Counted from the first letter of the stretch, positions 32,824 through 42,218 are shown. The stretch: DNA of 64,000 nt from DATAYA01 sp963754235 (GCA_963754235.1 CAVWFK010000032.1:1-64000), one strand, 5' to 3'. Made by a program: numbers and translations. Notes: a model not told the origin generated them from the sequence alone.

Positions 32824-33676
32824 ATGAGCCCGCGCCCCCCACCGCCCCGGCTCGGACGCGGACTTGCGGCCCTGCTCGGCGACCTGCCGCAACCGACCGC
32901 GTCGGCCGCCTACTCGCCTAACGTGCCGATCGACCTGCTCCATCCGGGGCGGTTCCAGCCGCGCCGCGCCACCGATCCCGCGCGGATGGCCGAGCTGGTC
33001 GAGTTCGATCCGCCGTCAGGGCGTGCTGCAGCCGGTGCTGCTGCGGGCCAGCCGCGCGCACGACGGCGGCTTCGAGATCGTGGCCGGAGAACGCCGCTGG
33101 CGCGCCGCGCAGCAAGCGGGGTTGCAGGAGATCCCGGCCGTCGTCCGCAGCTTCTCGGACAGCGAAGCCGCCGCCGCCGCGCTGATCGAGAACCTGCAGC
33201 GCGAGGACCTGAACGCGATCGAGGAGGCCGACGGCTACGAGCGCCTGTCCAGCGAATTCGACTTGACGCAGGATCAGCTCGCCGAGGCGGTCGGCAAGTC
33301 GCGCAGCCACGTCGCCAACATGATGCGCCTCCGCGCCTTGCCCGCCCCGGTGCGCGAGCAGGTGGCGCAGGGCCTGCTCTCGGCCGGACATGCCCGTGCG
33401 CTGCTGAGCCACGGCGATCCCGAGACCGCCGCCCGGATCGCGATTGCGCGCGGCCTGACCGTGCGCCAGACCGAGGCGCTGGCCAAGCAGGGGCCGCCGC
33501 CGGAGCGGCCGGTGCCGACCCGCGACCCGGACGATGTCGCGGTCGAGCGGCGGCTCTCGGAGCAGCTCGGCTTGCGCGTGCAGCTCGTGCGCACGGGATC
33601 GCACGGCTCGATCCGCATCCATTTCAGCAAGCTGGACCAGCTGGAAGGGTTGATCGCGCTGCTCACCCCGAACTGA
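32824..33676 (+). pseudogene. parB: Chromosome partitioning protein ParB, one-base frameshift
   Basis: ATG 32824 opens PPRLGRGLAALLGDLPQP, the conserved ParB N-terminal box, then NVPIDLLHPGRFQPRR. At 33004-33005 an extra T breaks the frame. Dropping it gives ELVESIRRQGVLQPVLLRA and continues with IVAGERRWRAAQQAG (CTPase/box II), NLQREDLNAIEEADGYERL and the HTH LTQDQLAEAVGKSRSHVANM to the stop at 33676, about 283 residues. ParB binds parS, slides as a CTP clamp and is nearly always required. A real knockout is unlikely, so I suspect a sequence error. The 3' end overlaps holA by 14 bp, tail to tail. Confidence 0.88.
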
Positions 33677-34733
33677 GCGGCGTCCGGCTGAGCGGCGCCC
33701 GGCTGACCGCGGCCCGTCCGGCGGCGCGCCGCTGCGCCGCCAGCCGCGCCAGGCCAAGCACGGCGTTGCGGCAGAGGAGTTCGTCCGGCGCGCCGGTGCG
33801 CTTGCAGGCGCGTTCCGCGTCGAGGAATTGCTGCAGTACCGGCACCAGTGCCGCTGCGGGCCACAGGCCGAGGGCGCGGCGGAAGGCGGGCGCCCGGCGA
33901 AAGAATATCGGCGGCCGCGCCTGCCGCATCGCCGTCTCGGCATCCGTGCCGGCGGCGATCTCCAGCGCCGCCCGATGCAGGCGCTGCCCATGCAGCAGCG
34001 CCGCCCGCAGCACGCCCACCGGGCTGGCCCCCTGTGCCATCGCCAGAGCGAGCGCGCGGTCCGCCGCCGCCGTGTCGCCCTCCGTCGCGGCGAACAGCGC
34101 GTCCTCCAGACTCGCCTCGGCGACGTCGCCGACGCTCTCCTGCGCGGCGGCGAGATCAAGCCGGCCCGTGGCACCGGCGAACAGCGCGGCCTTTTCCAGC
34201 TCGGCGGCCGTGACTGCGTGATCGGCGCCGAGATGCTCGGCGAGCCAGGCGAGCGCGTCGGTATCGGCAGCGACGCCGCGCGCCCGCAGCGTCTCGGCGA
34301 TCCAGCTTCGCGCCGCGGCCCCCTCGAGCGGGTAGCAGCCGATCGCGGCCGCGTCCTCTCGCCGCTCGATTAGCGTGCGCAGCGGCGAGCGCGGCGGCAG
34401 CTCGGCTGCCTCCAGCACCACGAGGGCCTCGCCGCGCCCGGCCAGCGCCCGTTCCAGCGGCCCGGCGGCGGTATCCCCCGCCTCGCGCACGCGCACCACC
34501 CGCCGCCCGCCGGTCAGTGCGAGGGCGGAGACCTCCTCGGCGATGCGCGCGGCCTCGTCGCGGCCGAGCCAGGCGACGCGGAACGGATCGTCGGCGGCGC
34601 CGATCACGGCGCGAGTGAGCGCCTCGGCGCGCATCCGGATCAGCCCCTCGTCGGTGCCGTGCAGCAGAACCGCACGGCAGGAGGCGGGCGGGGCGGCGAG
34701 GAAGCCCGCGATCCGCCGCGCGTCGAGCTTCAC
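33663..34733 (-). CDS. holA: DNA polymerase III subunit delta
   Basis: 356 residues from GTG 34733 (VKLDARRIAGFLAAPPASCR). HolA is the wrench of the clamp loader that opens the beta clamp. Family features are VLLHGTDEGLIRMRAEALTR, VRVREAGDTAAGPLERALA, LVVLEAAELPPRSPLRTLIE and the C-terminal helical LLRAALLHGQRLHRAAL-like and FRRAPAFRRALGLW segments. It follows lptE on the same strand with 25 bp between, a standard alphaproteobacterial pair, and converges on parB. Confidence 0.92.
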   Translation of the reverse strand: MKLDARRIAGFLAAPPASCRAVLLHGTDEGLIRMRAEALTRAVIGAADDPFRVAWLGRDEAARIAEEVSALALTGGRRVVRVREAGDTAAGPLERALAGRGEALVVLEAAELPPRSPLRTLIERREDAAAIGCYPLEGAAARSWIAETLRARGVAADTDALAWLAEHLGADHAVTAAELEKAALFAGATGRLDLAAAQESVGDVAEASLEDALFAATEGDTAAADRALALAMAQGASPVGVLRAALLHGQRLHRAALEIAAGTDAETAMRQARPPIFFRRAPAFRRALGLWPAAALVPVLQQFLDAERACKRTGAPDELLCRNAVLGLARLAAQRRAAGRAAVSRAPLSRTPLSSG

Positions 34734-34758
34734 GCCCCAAACTTCATGTTTCTGAGCT

Positions 34759-35309
34759 TCACGTTTTATGCGCCGCGCGCGCCTGCCGGTTGAACCAAAT
34801 CGCGAGCTGGGTCGTGATCTGCTGCGCCAGTTCCTCGGCGACGCGCCGCTGCACCGCCTCGTTGTCGAGGTCGACGGCAAAGTATTGGTTGTTGACGAGG
34901 TTGATCCCGTCGATTGCGCGCGACGTGCCGCTGGTCAGCACCGGACCGGGGGGCGAGATGCGGCGCAGCAGAAAGCTCGCATCGCCGATCACCCGGATCC
35001 GGGTCACCGAACTGTCGGGCTGGATCGCGATGCCTTCCTCGGACAGGCGCGGCGCTACGAGAAGCTCGAATTGCCGTGACGAACTGGTGTTGCTGCCTTG
35101 GAGCCGCGCCTGCAAGGCCTGGCGGATCACCTGCCCGAACCGGTCCGGGAGCAGCGCCACGTGCACGGTCGCGAGCTCGGCCTGCGCCGCGCCGATCGTG
35201 CCGCCGGGGCCGGGTGCGTAAAGCGGGCTGAAGCCGCATCCGGCAAGGCCGCCGGTGAGCAGGGCCAGCAGGCCGCGGCGGGACAGAGAGAGGAGGGCTT
35301 CCGGTCCAC
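34759..35309 (-). pseudogene. lptE: LPS-assembly lipoprotein LptE, frame break near the start
   Basis: The body reads LSRRGLLALLTGGLAGCGFS with a lipobox (LAGC), then RFGQVIRQALQARLQGSN and FAVDLDNEAVQRRVAEELAQ, as in the alphaproteobacterial LptE family that plugs LptD in the outer membrane. No start codon precedes it in frame before a palindromic repeat. GTG 35309 (VDRKPSSL), in another frame, gives the natural N-terminus if the CT dinucleotide run at about 35283-35291 is shortened by one unit. Either this run varies, or the sequence is wrong. Normally lptE adjoins leuS, but an IS4-family element now intervenes. Confidence 0.75.
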
Positions 35310-35340
35310 GACCGCGGAACGTGTCGGTGGGCGGCTTTAG

Positions 35341-35449
35341 CCCTCTCCGCCCCTCGGGGCGGAGAGGGGTGGGTGAGGTGGGGGCCGGCGGCGACGGCCT
35401 TACGGGCGCGGACCCCCACCTCACCCCGACCCTCTCCGCCCCCAAGGGC
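35341..35449. repeat. Family A palindromic repeat pair, split by the IS4-family element
   Basis: Hairpins CTCTCCGCCCCTCGGGGCGG and CCCTCTCCGCCCCCAAGGGC face each other across a GC-rich spacer. The second hairpin is cut at its apex by the IS and resumes at 36928-36950 (CCCCAAGGGCGGAGAGGG). Confidence 0.75.
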
Positions 35450-36927
35450 CTACGGGATTCACACATGACCCGTAACGATCTGTGTGGGTGGGAATGCTTG
35501 GCGAGCAGAAAGCCCTCGGCCATGGTCGGCGAAGCGATCCCATCCGCGTCGGATGACCTTGGGTCCGGGCGGCTTGTAGTAGCCGGTCCAGCCGCCGAGC
35601 CGCGCGACAATCCAGGTGATCCAGGCGAGGCTGTGCGGTGGATGAGGGTTCTGCTGCTTCGCCGTCTTGCCTTCCAGCGTCGGGCCGATGGCCTCTGCCG
35701 CCGCGATGAGGGCGGGATCGGCGACATCACTGGCCGGGCGCGGGCCGCCGTCGCGGGCATCGACCAGCTGGATGGTGCGCACCGCCGCGCCGAGGCCGAT
35801 GGCGGCCAGCTTGAACAGGCGCTCGGCATCGCGCAGTTGCACATCGGGCAGACCAAGGCCGTCGCTCTTCAACGCCCGGAAGGTCTGTTCGATGCGCCAG
35901 CGCAGACGATACAGCCGGACCACTTCGGCGGCCTGCTCGGCGGTCTCGGCGGGCAGTGTGGTGAGCAGCCGCCAGCAGATCGGCGGGGTGCCGGCGGGCG
36001 GCTGATCCTCGATCGCCTCGACCAGAGTGAGCGTGAGCTGGGCGGGATCGGTCTCGACCAAGCCATTGCGGGGGCGTTTGATGCAGACCCGCCCGGCGCG
36101 CAGCGCGATGGTCGCGGTCCGCCCGCGATCGCCGGGTCCGCGCGGCGGCACGTCGAGCGGATAGGTCGCCAGCACTGGACAGACGGCAGCTTGCGCGAAC
36201 AGCCGCCCGCCATCCTCGAGCGCGCGATCCTGGGCCGCGCGCACCAGCAACTCCGCCCGCTCCGGGCGGCGGGCGAACAGCGCGTAGAGGTCGCTATCGC
36301 GGTCGCCGACCACGATCACCTGCGCCGCCGCTTCCGCCCGTTGCGCCGCTATGGCAGCCCCGTCCAGCCAACGCTTGGACTCCTTTTCGGCCAATTCTCG
36401 TTGGCGCCGCGGCCGGCAATCGCTGCCGTCCTGGTCCGGCCGGCGGCTCCAGATCTGCGCGCCCAGGATGCCCAGCACCGCCTCATCGGCGGCATCCACC
36501 GCAATCGTCGGGTGGATGAAGAAGCCAAGCCCGACACCGTCGCCGCCGCGACCCAGCCCACGGCGATCGCGGTCACGACCGTGGAAATTGATCTCCGTCG
36601 TGTCCTGGATCGCCACGATCCGCCGCCCGGCGCAGGCACCGGCCGTGCGCTCGCCGAGCGTGCCGATGATCTCGCCCACGGTGACCTCCGGACAGTCCAG
36701 AAACCGGTGCACCCCGATCTCGCCCGCCCGGGTCTCGCCGATTGTGCGGATCGTCAACGAGCCGCAGGCGACCGCCCGCCCCATGATCAACGCGCCACGC
36801 TCCTCCCGCCGCGGGTCACCGAAATGCCCGATTGTCATCCGTTCGCTCACCCTCGCCCCCCTCCGTCGGAACGAGCGCTTGAACCATCCCCCTCCGCGTC
36901 GCGCCAAGACTTGTGTGAATACCGTAG
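35450..36927 (-). mobile_element. IS4-family insertion sequence with 10-bp target duplication
   Basis: 1478 bp. Terminal inverted repeats CTACGGGATTCACACATGAC (35450-35469) and, read inward from 36927, CTACGGTATTCACACAAGTC match at 17 of 20 positions. The 10-bp direct repeat CCCCAAGGGC flanks it at 35440-35449 and 36928-36937. One transposase fills it. Both the ends and the duplication are intact, suggesting a fairly recent jump. Confidence 0.92.
35459..36838 (-). CDS. IS4-family transposase (Tn5/IS50-like)
   Basis: 459 residues from ATG 36838 (MTIGHFGDPRREERGALIMG); upstream in-frame codons lie outside family similarity. The N-terminal DNA-binding part is Tn5-like (VTVGEIIGTLGERTAGACAG). 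The DDE core has VAIQDTTEINFHGR (first Asp), VIVVGDRDSDLYALFAR (second Asp) and the Y-R-E-K-type YRLRWRIEQTFRALKSDGLG (Glu). The C-terminus carries the Tnp DNA-binding LAWITWIVARLGGWTGYYK. The stop lies almost at the inverted repeat. The frame is uninterrupted. Confidence 0.93.
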   Translation of the reverse strand: MTIGHFGDPRREERGALIMGRAVACGSLTIRTIGETRAGEIGVHRFLDCPEVTVGEIIGTLGERTAGACAGRRIVAIQDTTEINFHGRDRDRRGLGRGGDGVGLGFFIHPTIAVDAADEAVLGILGAQIWSRRPDQDGSDCRPRRQRELAEKESKRWLDGAAIAAQRAEAAAQVIVVGDRDSDLYALFARRPERAELLVRAAQDRALEDGGRLFAQAAVCPVLATYPLDVPPRGPGDRGRTATIALRAGRVCIKRPRNGLVETDPAQLTLTLVEAIEDQPPAGTPPICWRLLTTLPAETAEQAAEVVRLYRLRWRIEQTFRALKSDGLGLPDVQLRDAERLFKLAAIGLGAAVRTIQLVDARDGGPRPASDVADPALIAAAEAIGPTLEGKTAKQQNPHPPHSLAWITWIVARLGGWTGYYKPPGPKVIRRGWDRFADHGRGLSARQAFPPTQIVTGHV

Positions 36928-37038
36928 CCCCAAGGGCGGAGAGGGAGTTGAGGGCCGCTTGCGGCGTGGAACCCGATCCTCGAGGGGAGAGGGGGAGAAC
37001 TGCCGGGGTGGGGGGAGAAATGCTCTGGCCACAGCCTG

Positions 37039-39768
37039 TCACCCCGCGACCACGAAATTGACGATCCGGTTGGGCACGTGGATCCGCTTGACCACGCGCT
37101 TGCCGGCGAGCAGGCGGGCGACGTTGACCTCTGCCGCGGCAGCGGCGATCACGGCGTCGGGATCGGCGTCGGGCGGCATCGCGACGGTGCCGCGAAGCTT
37201 GCCCATCACCTGCACCGCGATGGTGACGCTCGCCCGCTCCAGCAGCGCGGGATCGGCCTCCGGCCAAGGCAGCTCGGCGATCAGGCGGTCCGCTCCGGGA
37301 TCGAGGGCCGCGTGCAGCGTCTCGGCCAGATGCGGCATCATCGGCCCGATCAGCCGCGCGATCACCCGGCCCGCCTCGCGCCGCGCCCAGTCAAGACTCG
37401 CTGCCTCAGGAGAGGCTGCCTCGTCCGAAGCCGCAGTTTCGGCCTCGGCCAGGGCGGAGGCGAACTCGTGGATGCGGGCGACCGCGACGTTGAAGGCGAA
37501 ACTGTCCAGCGCCGCGCCGACGGCGGCAATGCTGCGGTGGGTCACGCGGCGCAGCCGCAGCGCCGCCTCGCCGAAGGAGGCGGCCATGGGCCGGTCGGGC
37601 AGGCGGGAAATCGTCTCGACCAGCCGGTGCAGACGGCGGAGGAAGCGCCAGGCGCCGGCGACGCCGGTTTCCGTCCATTCCATGTCGCGGTCGGGAGGGT
37701 TGTCGGCGAGGATGAACCAGCGCGCGGTATCGGCTCCGTAGCGGGCGATGATGGCGCCGGGATCGACCGTGTTGCGCTTCGATTTCGCCATCGCCTCGAC
37801 GCGGCCGATCGTGACCGGCGCGCCGCTGCCGCGCTCGACCGTCCTGCCGTCCGGCTGACGCTCGACCTCGTCGGGGTAGAGCCAGCGCCCGTCGGACCCG
37901 CGAAAACTCTCGTGGGTGACCATCCCCTGCGTGAACAGGCCGGCGAAGGGTTCGTCGAGCCCGAGATGGCCGGTGGCAGCCATCGCGCGGATGAAGAAGC
38001 GGGAATAGAGCAGGTGCAGGATCGCGTGCTCGATACCGCCGATATACTGATCGACCGGCAGCCAGCGATCCGCCGCCGCGCGCCGCACCGGCTCGGCGGC
38101 GTGCGGGCTGCAGAAGCGGGCGAAATACCACGAGCTGTCGACGAACGTGTCGAACGTGTCGGTCTCGCGCCGCGCCGGCGCGCCGCAGGCGGGGCAGGGC
38201 ACGTCGGTCCAGCTTGGGTGGTGATCGAGCGGATTGCCGGGAAGCGCAAAATCGACGTCGTGGGGCAGCACCACCGGCAGCTCGGCATCGGGCACCGGCA
38301 CGATGCCGCAGGCGGGACAATGGATCACCGGGATCGGGCAGCCCCAGTAGCGCTGGCGGCTCACGCCCCAGTCGCGCAGCCGCCAGTTCACGACCCCGCG
38401 CCCGGCGCCGCGCGCCTCCAGCGCCGCGATCGCCGCGCGTTTCGCTGCCGCAACGTCAAGCCCGTCGAGGAAATCCGAGTGGAAAATGATGCCCGGCCCG
38501 GTATAGGCGGTATCGGCGATCGCGAAGGTCGCGGGGTCGGCGCCGGGCGGCAGCACCACGGGGATCACCGGCAGGCCGTAGCGGTGGACGAACTCGAGGT
38601 CGCGCTGGTCGTGGGCGGGGCAGCCGAATACCGCGCCGGTGCCGTATTCCATCAGCACGAAATTGGCGATCCAGACCGGGAAGGTGGCATCGGCCAGGAA
38701 CGGGTGGCGGACCCGCAGCCCGGTATCGAAGCCGCGCTTTTCCGCTGCCTCGATCGCCGCTTCGCTGGTGCCGAGGCGGCGGCACTCGGCGATGAACGTC
38801 GCCGCGTCGGGATCGCGCGCGGCGACGGCGGCGGAGAGCGGGTGCTCGGGCGAGATCGCCAGGAACGACATGCCGAACAGCGTGTCGGGGCGGGTGGAAT
38901 AGACGTCTATGGCGTCGATCCCGGTTTCGGACTGCGTAAGCAAAAAACGGATCTCGGCGCCTTCGCTGCGGCCGATCCAGTTGGCCTGCATCTGCCGCAC
39001 CCGCGCGGGCCAGCGCGTGAGGCCGTCCAGCGCCGCCAGCAGCTCGGGCGCGTAATCCGTGATGCGCAGGAACCATTGGCTGAGCTTCTTCTTTTCGACC
39101 GGCGCGCCGGAGCGCCAGCCGCGGCCATCGATCACCTGCTCATTGGCGAGCACGGTGTGATCGACCGGGTCCCAGTTGACCCAGCTCTCGCGCCGCTCGG
39201 CGAGGCCGGCGCGCAGGAAGTCGAGGAACAGGCGCTGCTGCTGGCCGTAATAGGAGGGATCGCAGGTGGCGAACTCGCGACTCCAGTCGAGCGAGAGACC
39301 CATGCGCTTCAGTTCGTCGCGCATGGCGGCGATGTTGCCGCGGGTCCAGTCGGCGGGATGGACGCCGCGTTCGCGGGCGGCGTTCTCGGCCGGCAGGCCG
39401 AACGCGTCCCAGCCCATCGGGTGCAGCACCGCATAGCCTTGCGCCCGCTTGGCCCGCGCCACCACGTCGCCCAGCGTGTAGTTGCGGACGTGCCCCATGT
39501 GGATTTTGCCGCTGGGGTACGGGAACATTTCAAGGACGTAATATTTTGGTTTGATTTCAGAATCGTCATCGGCCACGGTGAAGCAGCCGCGTTCGTCCCA
39601 CACCCGCTGCCAATGCGGCTCGGCGGCGGCGAAATCGTAGCCGGCAGCAGCCTTCCCCTCCCCGTGCGGGAGAGGGTCGGGGTGAGGGGTCGCGTGTGCA
39701 GACGCCGCGGCGGAGTGGCTGGCCCCCTCCCCCCGTCCCCCTCCCGCACGGGGAGGGGGCGGCGTCAT
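37039..39768 (-). CDS. leuS: Leucyl-tRNA synthetase
   Basis: 909 residues in the longest form. LeuRS charges tRNA-Leu. Motifs are YYVLEMFPYPSGKIHMGHVR with the HIGH motif, GWDAFGLPAENAA, the CP1 editing domain (TSRPDTLFG-like YSTRPDTLFGMSF), a zinc-type CPACGIVPVP, and the KMSKS equivalent MAKSKRN at about residue 661. The usual protein begins close to GYDFAAAEPHWQRVW. Here the first ~43 codons from ATG 39768 are the translation of a family A palindromic repeat, and no other start lies between. Either the repeat is translated or a non-standard start inside it is used. The DUF3576 lipoprotein gene upstream is the usual partner. Confidence 0.95.
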   Translation of the reverse strand: MTPPPPRAGGGRGEGASHSAAASAHATPHPDPLPHGEGKAAAGYDFAAAEPHWQRVWDERGCFTVADDDSEIKPKYYVLEMFPYPSGKIHMGHVRNYTLGDVVARAKRAQGYAVLHPMGWDAFGLPAENAARERGVHPADWTRGNIAAMRDELKRMGLSLDWSREFATCDPSYYGQQQRLFLDFLRAGLAERRESWVNWDPVDHTVLANEQVIDGRGWRSGAPVEKKKLSQWFLRITDYAPELLAALDGLTRWPARVRQMQANWIGRSEGAEIRFLLTQSETGIDAIDVYSTRPDTLFGMSFLAISPEHPLSAAVAARDPDAATFIAECRRLGTSEAAIEAAEKRGFDTGLRVRHPFLADATFPVWIANFVLMEYGTGAVFGCPAHDQRDLEFVHRYGLPVIPVVLPPGADPATFAIADTAYTGPGIIFHSDFLDGLDVAAAKRAAIAALEARGAGRGVVNWRLRDWGVSRQRYWGCPIPVIHCPACGIVPVPDAELPVVLPHDVDFALPGNPLDHHPSWTDVPCPACGAPARRETDTFDTFVDSSWYFARFCSPHAAEPVRRAAADRWLPVDQYIGGIEHAILHLLYSRFFIRAMAATGHLGLDEPFAGLFTQGMVTHESFRGSDGRWLYPDEVERQPDGRTVERGSGAPVTIGRVEAMAKSKRNTVDPGAIIARYGADTARWFILADNPPDRDMEWTETGVAGAWRFLRRLHRLVETISRLPDRPMAASFGEAALRLRRVTHRSIAAVGAALDSFAFNVAVARIHEFASALAEAETAASDEAASPEAASLDWARREAGRVIARLIGPMMPHLAETLHAALDPGADRLIAELPWPEADPALLERASVTIAVQVMGKLRGTVAMPPDADPDAVIAAAAAEVNVARLLAGKRVVKRIHVPNRIVNFVVAG
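39656..39766. repeat. Family A palindromic repeat within the 5' end of leuS
   Basis: CCGTGCGGGAGAGGGTCGGG and an inverse arm (CCCCGTCCCCCTCCCGCACG) enclose about 60 bp. In the leuS frame the repeat reads PHPDPLPHGEG. It lies between the DUF3576 gene and the conserved LeuRS body. Confidence 0.8.
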
Positions 39769-39805
39769 AGCCGCCGGTCATTCCTGTGCTGACACAGACG
39801 CCCGC

Positions 39806-40363
39806 CTACCGCGCCGCGGTCTGCACCCGCAGCTCGCGGGCACGTTCCAGCACCTTGGCCTCGATCGCGCCCACGGTCTCGGGGCTGACCGCGGCATCGA
39901 CCCAGCGGCCGTCCTGGTTGACCTGGCGGAACACCGAGACGCGCACGCCGTCGGCGCGCAGCGTGCGGCCGAGGATGTAGGCGGTCGCCTTGAACCGCTC
40001 CTCCGGCGCCGAAGGCGGCTCATACCAGTCGGTGATGATCACGCCGCCAAACGGGTCGGCCGAGACCAGCGGCATGAACGCGAGCGTATCCAGTGCGCCG
40101 CGCCACAGATAGGCGTTGACCCCGAGCGACCCGCCCTCGCCCGCGCCCGCATCGGCACTCGGGTTGCGATGGGTGTCGCCGAGCGTGATGCCGTCATTGC
40201 CGAACAGCTTGCCCAGGCCCTGGCCGGATTGAGCGAGGTGGTACTCGTCGTTGGCCACGGGGCGGACGCTGTTGGAGCCGCAGGCGGCGAGGCCGAGCGG
40301 CAGCAGCAACGACAGCGGCAGCATCAGAAGGGGGCGACTCGGCATGTGTAAAAGCCCGCTCAT
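39806..40363 (-). CDS. DUF3576 lipoprotein
   Basis: About 185 residues from ATG 40363 (MSGLLHMPSRPLLMLPLSLL); ATG 40345 is an alternative. The signal peptide ends at a lipobox LGLAACGSN. The mature protein reads LGVNAYLWRGALDTLAFMPL, SADPFGGVIITDWYEPPSAP and ERFKATAYILGRTLRADGVR, typical of DUF3576, which regularly stands just upstream of leuS-lptE in Alphaproteobacteria. The function is unknown; an envelope role is likely from the lipid anchor and from the lptE context. Confidence 0.88.
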   Translation of the reverse strand: MSGLLHMPSRPLLMLPLSLLLPLGLAACGSNSVRPVANDEYHLAQSGQGLGKLFGNDGITLGDTHRNPSADAGAGEGGSLGVNAYLWRGALDTLAFMPLVSADPFGGVIITDWYEPPSAPEERFKATAYILGRTLRADGVRVSVFRQVNQDGRWVDAAVSPETVGAIEAKVLERARELRVQTAAR

Positions 40364-40434
40364 GTCAGGAACGTCGCGCCTTCTATCGTGATGCTGCGCC
40401 CGCGCCAAGCGCAGAGCCGCACGGCTCGTGCACT

Positions 40435-40580
40435 CCCTCTCCGCCCCTTGGGGCGGAGAGGGCCGGGGAGAGGTGGGGGAAACCGCGCCGCAGCATGCGC
40501 GCGCACGATTCGCACCCGCAGGGCCATCGTGGCCGGCCCCACCTCTCCCAACCCTCTCCGCCCCCAAGGGCGGAGTAGGG
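40435..40580. repeat. Family A palindromic repeat pair
   Basis: CTCTCCGCCCCTTGGGGCGG and, about 100 bp on, AACCCTCTCCGCCCCCAAGG form an inverted pair with inner arms GGTGGGG and CCCCACC. It lies between the DUF3576 gene and the left arm of the large inverted repeat. Confidence 0.75.
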
Positions 40581-40655
40581 AGAATGGCAGTCACGCATGG
40601 TGGCCGTCACTTGACGCAGGCGCCGAAAGCGGGTGCCGGTGCATGACACATTGCT

Positions 40656-41969
40656 TCAGAACTTGATCTTGGCTCCCAGGCTCGCCGTGTCGGCGCTGTC
40701 CGAGTATTGGCCGATAATCACACCCGACGTGGACGAGGCGGCGCTGTCGATGGGGGCTTCGGCGAAGAAAACGTGCGAGTAGGCGACCTGCAGCGTGACA
40801 TTCGGCAGCACATCGTATTGCGCGCCGATGCTCAGAAGCACGCGATTGCTGTCCGGGATGCGCGTCGTGCGGTTGGCCGACGTCACCGGACTCTCGTCGT
40901 ATCCGACGCCGCCCTGCAATAGCAGCCGGTCCATGATGCGATAGTTCGCGCCGACGGAGAAGAACCACGTATTGCGCCAGTTCTCCTGGATCACGGTGCC
41001 CGGCAGGGCAGGATTGGTCGGCGTGATGTTGACGGACTGAAACAGCGACCAGTCGGTCCACTGCGCGGTGGCCAGCAGCGCGAGTTGCGGCATTGCCTGC
41101 CAGGTAGCGCCGATCGTGACGACATCGGGCAGCGTGACCTTCGTCCGCACGGGGGTGTTCAGCCCAGCGAGTGCCGCCGCGGTCGCGGGGTTGAACGCCT
41201 GGAGCTGCGGCGGAATGAAGATCGACTGCGTGCCGGTGATGCCGTGCTGGATGCGGCTCCGGTAGTCGAGGCCGAAGCGCAGCTCGGGTGTCGGCTGATA
41301 GAGTGCGCCGATGTTGAAGCCGGCGCTGATGTCGCTGCCATGCACATCGCCGACCGGATCGCCGGTCAAGGCGGCCGTCGGGCCGGTGTTGATGGCCTGC
41401 GTCACGCGCGTGCTGAGATAGTCGAACACCGGGCCGCCGCCGATCGAAAACTGACGGTTGATGCGCCAGGAGGCCGCGGCGATGACCGCGATCTCGGTGA
41501 CCGACGAAACCAGGCTTTGATAGCGGCCGACGAAATCCTGCGGATTGGCGACGCGCTGGCCGGCCGGCGCGGTGAGGCCCACGCCGAACTTGAGATCCGG
41601 CGAGAAGTTCCAGACGCCGAATTCGCCGGCGGTCAGAGATGACTGGATCAGGTTGCCCCCGGTGGTTCCTGGCGTGGTGGCCGCGGGCCCGACAGCGTTG
41701 ACGCCGTGGAAGTGGATCGTCGGAAAAATGCCGTCGAGCGAGCCGTCGATCTCGTTCTGGTTCAGCCGCACCATGCCGGCCGGGTTCGACCAGACTGTCG
41801 CCGCGTCATACGCCTTCGACGCGTCACCGGCGAACGCGTTCGCCATCCAGTCCGCGCTGCCCTCGCGCAGAGCGTAGCCCGACGCTCGCACCGGATCGGC
41901 CGACCCTGCCAGCATGCCGGCGACCACGGCACCCAGCGCCGCCGCATAGGCGGCTCGACCTCGCATCAC
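40656..41969 (-). CDS. OmpP1/FadL-family outer-membrane transporter (copy 1)
   Basis: 437 residues. The signal peptide (MMRGRAAYAAALGAVVAGML) is followed by the FadL N-terminal hatch pattern SGYALREGSADWMANAFAGD and AATVWSNPAGMVRL, where the NPA segment is diagnostic. The rest is beta-barrel-like and ends in Phe (GAKIKF), as expected for an outer-membrane barrel. FadL proteins admit hydrophobic substrates such as long-chain fatty acids or aromatics. The protein is identical to copy 2 except for one Thr/Met in FP(T/M)IHFHG. The gene lies 275 bp downstream of the porin gene, after a strong terminator, so it probably has its own promoter. Confidence 0.92.
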   Translation of the reverse strand: MMRGRAAYAAALGAVVAGMLAGSADPVRASGYALREGSADWMANAFAGDASKAYDAATVWSNPAGMVRLNQNEIDGSLDGIFPTIHFHGVNAVGPAATTPGTTGGNLIQSSLTAGEFGVWNFSPDLKFGVGLTAPAGQRVANPQDFVGRYQSLVSSVTEIAVIAAASWRINRQFSIGGGPVFDYLSTRVTQAINTGPTAALTGDPVGDVHGSDISAGFNIGALYQPTPELRFGLDYRSRIQHGITGTQSIFIPPQLQAFNPATAAALAGLNTPVRTKVTLPDVVTIGATWQAMPQLALLATAQWTDWSLFQSVNITPTNPALPGTVIQENWRNTWFFSVGANYRIMDRLLLQGGVGYDESPVTSANRTTRIPDSNRVLLSIGAQYDVLPNVTLQVAYSHVFFAEAPIDSAASSTSGVIIGQYSDSADTASLGAKIKF

Positions 41970-42184
41970 GCTCGCTCCCCCCGAATCGACTGTGACTTAC
42001 ACGACCGTCCAACAGATCGACGTCACCGACACCGAAAGCATCACCACGAAGTGCCGCCGGTATTACCTGAGCCACCGTGTCCCTTTGATGCTTTGGTCCC
42101 GGTCATCGCCTACCACTGTAGTGCGGTAGCGGTAGCGCAACAAATTGCCACCGATTCGGACGCGCCAATTTCCAAATCCGGGGC

Positions 42185-42218
42185 AAAACAAAAAGGCGGC
42201 GGGTTGCCCCGCCGCCTT
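42185..42218 (-). terminator. Rho-independent terminator of porin copy 1
   Basis: On the minus strand the stem AGGCGGCGGG / CCCGCCGCCT with loop GCAA is followed by TTTTGTTTT. It stands just after the porin stop. Confidence 0.9.

Noticed and set aside
35255..37741. 828-codon plus-strand open frame across the IS4 element
   Set aside because: It is antisense to a transposase with intact catalytic motifs and to leuS; there is no family pattern.
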